DNA from: Oscillospiraceae bacterium
GTDB lineage: Bacteria > Bacillota > Clostridia > Oscillospirales > Ruminococcaceae
Assembly (NCBI GenBank): GCA_022792755.1
Contig: JAAWBP010000054.1
Coordinates: 1-8,482 of the forward strand
DNA: 8,482 nt
Reading direction: 5' to 3'
The position numbers and the translations under genes were made by a program. Below, in pieces: positions 5,717 to 8,482 of the stretch (positions are counted from its first letter, which is position 1; every line of letters begins with the position of its first letter). The notes under the pieces are model-generated. The model was not told the origin of the DNA and ran no database searches. It worked only from the letters and a program-made list of their open reading frames with translations.

Positions 5717-7132
5717 ATGTCTCTGATCACACAGCCCCGGTATTTAACGGAAAACGACATGCAGCGGATCCACGCCGCTTCCCTCGAAATCCTGAGCAAA
5801 AAAGGGATTGTATTCGAATCGGCCGCCGCACGGGATGTTTTTGTCAAAAACGGTGCGAAAGCGGACGGAAATATCATTTACATTCCATCGGAACTGGTGG
5901 AGCGCTCGCTAAAGCAGCTCCCCCAAACCTTTAAGCTCACCGCGGTGAACCCAGACCGCTCGGTCGTCGTCGGGGAAGGGCTCGCGATCCATCCGGCGGG
6001 GGGCGAGGTCTTCGTCCGCACCCATGCCGGCGAGAGAAGAGAGGGCACCTTAAAAGATTATTCCGACCTGCAAAAAATCTACCAGTACTGCGATAACATC
6101 GACATGACCGGGTACCAGCCCGTCACGCCGCAGGACGTCCCGGACAGGCTCAACGGCCTGCTCTGCGCCAGGGAGGCGTTCGTTTACACTGACAAGCCAT
6201 GGCTCGCCCCGATGGCCTATGTCGGGCGGAAGGAGAAGGCGGAAATCCTGCATCTGTACGACATCGTTTTCGGGGCGGATTTTGTCAGAAACAACTACGT
6301 CACCTGGAACGTCGTCTGCCCGGAGAGCCCGCTGCGTTACTGTGAATACGCCTGCGAAAGCATCATGGTCTTTTCGGAATACAACCAGCCCACCGTCCTC
6401 GTCTCCGCGCCGATGTCCGGGATCTCCTCCCCGATCTTCCCACTCTCCACCATCCTGCTCTCCAACGCGGAAACGCTGGCGGGGATCTGCCTCTCCCAGC
6501 TCGTCAGCCCAGGCGTTCCGGTGCTGCCGAGCGCCTCGCTCACCTTTGCGAATATGAAAACCGCCTCATGGGAGTGCGCCTGCCCCGACACCGCGCTGAT
6601 GCTCGCAGGCGCAATCCAGATGTACAAAGAGTTTTACCACCTCCCCGCCCGCGCGCAGACCGGCGTCACCAGCTCCAAATGCATCGACTATCAGGCCGGT
6701 TTCGAAACGATGCAGAGCCTGCTTTTGACGGCGCTGATGGGGGTCAACGTCACCAGCCAGTCGGCCGGCACCCTCGAAAACCTGCTGACCGTTTCGCTGG
6801 AAAAGACGGTGATCGACGACGAAGTCATCGCACGGGTGCGGCGGCTGGCCGGCGGCTTCGACACGAGCGACGAAAGCCTCGCCCTGGATGCGATCTTCGA
6901 GGTGGAGCACGGGCGGGATTACCTGACCCACGACACGACCCTCGACCATTTCTCGGAAGGCTTCCGGGAGAGCATCTCCGACTGGAATACCTTCGAACAG
7001 TGGTCTGCAAAACCGGACCGCGAGATCACGGACCGCGCGCACCAAAAGGTCTGCGAAATCCTCGAGGAGGCGCAGCCCCTCTTAGGCCGGGATGAGATCA
7101 AAGCGATCGACGACTACATCGCCTCCGTTTAA
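5717..7132 (+). CDS. MttB-superfamily methyltransferase, non-pyrrolysine type
   Basis: A 471-aa protein across the full length of the trimethylamine/quaternary-amine methyltransferase family. These TIM-barrel enzymes move a methyl group from a quaternary amine to a cognate corrinoid protein. Visible family features: the N-terminal helix LTENDMQRIHAASLEILSKK; CDNIDMTGYQPV near 125-136; APMSGISSP (231-239); GVTSSKCIDYQAGFETM (316-332) in the active-site barrel; and the C-terminal pattern HGRDYLTHDTTLDHF with SDWNTFEQW. In archaeal-type MttB a pyrrolysine (in-frame TAG) lies in the barrel. None is present here, so it belongs with the non-Pyl group, where characterised members act on glycine betaine (MtgB), proline betaine (MtpB), carnitine (MtcB) or gamma-butyrobetaine (MtyB). 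The substrate cannot be read from sequence. It is monocistronic: own promoter, GAGGAG ribosome site, and a terminator 36 nt after the stop. No corrinoid protein, methyltransferase II or activase is adjacent. Confidence 0.9.
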   Translation: MSLITQPRYLTENDMQRIHAASLEILSKKGIVFESAAARDVFVKNGAKADGNIIYIPSELVERSLKQLPQTFKLTAVNPDRSVVVGEGLAIHPAGGEVFVRTHAGERREGTLKDYSDLQKIYQYCDNIDMTGYQPVTPQDVPDRLNGLLCAREAFVYTDKPWLAPMAYVGRKEKAEILHLYDIVFGADFVRNNYVTWNVVCPESPLRYCEYACESIMVFSEYNQPTVLVSAPMSGISSPIFPLSTILLSNAETLAGICLSQLVSPGVPVLPSASLTFANMKTASWECACPDTALMLAGAIQMYKEFYHLPARAQTGVTSSKCIDYQAGFETMQSLLLTALMGVNVTSQSAGTLENLLTVSLEKTVIDDEVIARVRRLAGGFDTSDESLALDAIFEVEHGRDYLTHDTTLDHFSEGFRESISDWNTFEQWSAKPDREITDRAHQKVCEILEEAQPLLGRDEIKAIDDYIASV

Positions 7133-7167
7133 AACAAACTCTGATCCCGTTCCATTTTAGTCCTCTC

Positions 7168-7200
7168 ACGGCGCAGTACAAAGCTGCGCCGTATTTTTAT
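7168..7200 (+). terminator. Intrinsic terminator after the MttB-family gene
   Basis: ACGGCGCAG (7168-7176) pairs perfectly with CTGCGCCGT (7184-7192) around a 7-nt loop, followed by ATTTTTAT. A GC-rich 9-bp stem plus T-run is a textbook Rho-independent terminator, placed 36 nt after the stop codon. Confidence 0.9.
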
Positions 7201-7406
7201 GCCCTCAGAGAGGCAGAATTGCGCCCTAAAATTATACAAATTGCATTGTTTCTCGATTTTATACGACGGGTTTCGAAAAATCAGAAGCAAAACAGCTTTC
7301 CTCCCCTCTTGATTCCCTTGCCGCGCGGTATAACGGCTGAATCAAAGCTCATAGAATTTACCGGACGCCGTCCAAACCAATTTGACCACCGGGGAGGAAG
7401 AAGCAG

Positions 7407-7571
7407 ATGAAAGAGTCCATCACCTATTCCTGTGACGTAGAAATTCGGTTCAGCGAACGGCAGACCCTCCGGGAACTTCTAACCGAACTGATCCTGGAAC
7501 AGGTGGAAGCCGAGGAAGATTCCGCACGGTTTTCCCAAATTCCGCGGCAGGAGGGGGAAGAAAGTCTGTGA
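7407..7571 (+). CDS. 54-aa protein upstream of and overlapping the recombinase gene (possibly TnpW-like)
   Basis: Starts MKESITYSCDVEIRFSERQT and ends in a highly acidic, Glu-rich tail (EQVEAEEDSA, then QEGEESL). It has a strong ribosome site (GGAGG at 7393-7397, 9 nt before the ATG), and its TGA overlaps the GTG start of the recombinase (GTGA), which supports real, coupled translation. Short proteins of this size with an (I/T)TY-x-V-x-(V/I)-x-FS pattern followed by a helix are common next to clostridial transposon recombinases and are often labelled TnpW; the resemblance here is only suggestive. The amphipathic stretch LRELLTELILEQVEAE could mediate protein contact, for example with the recombinase. 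The function is unknown. Confidence 0.7.
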   Translation: MKESITYSCDVEIRFSERQTLRELLTELILEQVEAEEDSARFSQIPRQEGEESL

Positions 7572-8482
7572 ACGAAATGAACTTTACAGTTCCGGCAACC
7601 TATCGCGCCGCCCTTTACCTCCGCCTTTCCAAGGATGACGAAGGGACGGCGGAAAGCGCCAGCATCGCCAACCAGCGCAAGATGCTGCGTGCCTACACGG
7701 AGGAGCACCATTATACGGTATACGGCGAATATGTCGACGACGGGTGGTCGGGTACCAATTTTGACCGCCCTGCCTTCCAAAGGATGCTCAAGGACATCGA
7801 AGCGGGGCGGGTCAATCTGGTGATCACCAAAGACCTGTCCCGGCTGGGACGGGATTATATCCTGGCCGGCCAGTACACAGAAATTTATTTCCCTTCGAAA
7901 GGGGTTCGCTATATCGCAGTCAACGACCACTACGACTCTGAGAACGGCGCTTATAACGATATCGTCCCCTTCAAGAACGTGATCAACGAAATGTACGCCA
8001 GGGATGCGAGCCAAAAAATCCGCTCCGCCTTTGCGGCGAGGATGCGGGAAGGGGCCTTCGTCGGCGCATTCGCTCCATACGGATACCGGCGCGACCCCGC
8101 CGACAAGCATCACCTGCTGGTCGACGACGGCGCGGCGGAGGTGGTCAGGAAAATCTTTTATGATGCGGCGGCGGGAACCCCTCCCAGCCAGATCGCCCGC
8201 AGCCTGAACCGGATGAGGATTCCCCCGCCGAGCGTCTACCGCTCCCTTCAAAATTCTTCTCTCCACCCGGAGGATGTCAAAGGGAGGGGGTGGACGTCCT
8301 CCACCATTTCAAAGATGCTCCGCAACCCCGTCTACCTGGGGCAGATGGCGCAGGGAAAAACCACAAAGCTGTCCTTTAAAAGTAGCCTGACCATTTCAAA
8401 CCCGCAGGAAAACTGGTATATCGTCCCCGATACACATGAGCCGCTCGTAACCCGCGAACTGTTTGAGACCGCTTCCCGCAGG
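7568..8482 (+). CDS. Large serine recombinase (partial, C-terminus off the right edge)
   Basis: 305 codons are visible and open at the window end. The N-terminal resolvase catalytic domain (to about residue 150) carries the nucleophile in YLRLSKDDE (Ser21 from the GTG start), then YVDDGWSGTNFDRPAF (55-70) and TKDLSRLGRDY (87-97) with the catalytic Arg residues. A recombinase domain follows (about 170-260: GAFAPYGYRRDP, VVRKIFYDAAAGTPPSQIAR, WTSSTISKMLRNPVYLGQM), leading into the zinc-ribbon region (HEPLVTRELFE), where the sequence ends. This is the TnpX/TndX-type large serine recombinase family, which integrates and excises elements at short attachment sites. GTG 7568 overlaps the preceding stop and is preferred for coupling; ATG 7577, in frame 9 nt later, is the alternative. 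The purine-rich GGAGGGGGAAG (7550-7560) serves either start. Confidence 0.93.
   Translation, partial: MNEMNFTVPATYRAALYLRLSKDDEGTAESASIANQRKMLRAYTEEHHYTVYGEYVDDGWSGTNFDRPAFQRMLKDIEAGRVNLVITKDLSRLGRDYILAGQYTEIYFPSKGVRYIAVNDHYDSENGAYNDIVPFKNVINEMYARDASQKIRSAFAARMREGAFVGAFAPYGYRRDPADKHHLLVDDGAAEVVRKIFYDAAAGTPPSQIARSLNRMRIPPPSVYRSLQNSSLHPEDVKGRGWTSSTISKMLRNPVYLGQMAQGKTTKLSFKSSLTISNPQENWYIVPDTHEPLVTRELFETASRR

Larger units (their letters stand above)
7201..8482 (+). mobile_element. Probable end of an integrative element (boundary not located, truncated at the right edge)
   Basis: A large serine recombinase with a small upstream partner ORF begins just after a host-type gene and its terminator. 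Such recombinases normally sit at one end of the element they move. The spacer 7201-7406 is locally AT-rich (around 7221-7290) and holds no convincing gene. The attachment core cannot be named because the other end of the element is outside the window, so the left limit given here is only the terminator edge. Confidence 0.4.

Noticed and set aside
6566..7045. Minus-strand frame opposite the MttB-family gene
   Set aside because: Shadow of a well-supported coding frame, without a promoter or ribosome site.
7309..7334. Possible promoter TTGATT / TATAAC ahead of the recombinase module
   Set aside because: The spacer is only 14 nt and the -35 is weak; no better pair was found in 7201-7400, so the promoter is left uncalled.
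7363..7373. Small palindrome GGAC-GCC-GTCC in the recombinase leader
   Set aside because: Four base pairs with a 3-nt loop is too short to call as an operator or attachment core.
7219..7410. 63-codon plus-strand frame in the spacer before the 54-aa gene
   Set aside because: Begins at a TTG with no ribosome site, runs over the ribosome site of the next gene and shows no domain.
7424..8266. 280-codon minus-strand frame opposite the serine recombinase
   Set aside because: The plus strand holds the catalytic motifs of a serine recombinase; the antisense frame has no coherent domain.

Overview
The window looks like chromosomal DNA of a moderately GC-rich Gram-positive anaerobe, most likely a gut-type Clostridia member (Oscillospiraceae/Lachnospiraceae-like). 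This rests on strong GGAGG-type ribosome sites, sigma-A-type promoters, a LicC-like nucleotidyltransferase, a TagB/TagF-like transferase, an MttB-superfamily methyltransferase and a large serine recombinase. The taxonomic call is inference from gene content only.

Left part (1-5625, minus strand): one apparent operon read leftward from a sigma-A-like promoter at about 5597-5625. In order it encodes a 93-aa signal-peptide/membrane protein with a YLDPSS motif, a compact type I signal peptidase, a 702-aa fusion of a YidC/Oxa1 membrane insertase to a CDP-glycerol glycerophosphotransferase-like (TagB/TagF) domain, and a 698-aa five-TM alkaline-phosphatase-superfamily enzyme laid out like LtaS. After a 12-bp perfect hairpin comes a winged-helix plus LicC-like nucleotidyltransferase protein that runs off the left edge. 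The first four genes overlap or nearly abut (gaps of -41, 4 and 7 nt). The combination suggests an envelope phospho-polymer (teichoic-acid-like) assembly or decoration unit that carries its own membrane insertion and signal-peptide processing functions. This joint role is inference.

Middle (5626-7200, plus strand): a divergent promoter (5650-5678) drives a monocistronic MttB-superfamily methyltransferase. It has no pyrrolysine codon, so it is of the MtgB/MtpB-type non-Pyl class, and it ends at a clear intrinsic terminator (7168-7200). No corrinoid protein or reductive activase lies beside it.

Right part (7201-8482, plus strand): an approximately 200-nt spacer, then a 54-aa ORF whose stop overlaps the GTG start of a large serine recombinase truncated by the window edge. 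This is probably one end of an integrative element.

The most unusual item is the YidC-TagB/TagF fusion. A ribosome-site-like sequence and ATG sit exactly at its domain junction, and a Lys replaces the usual groove Arg in the insertase half.
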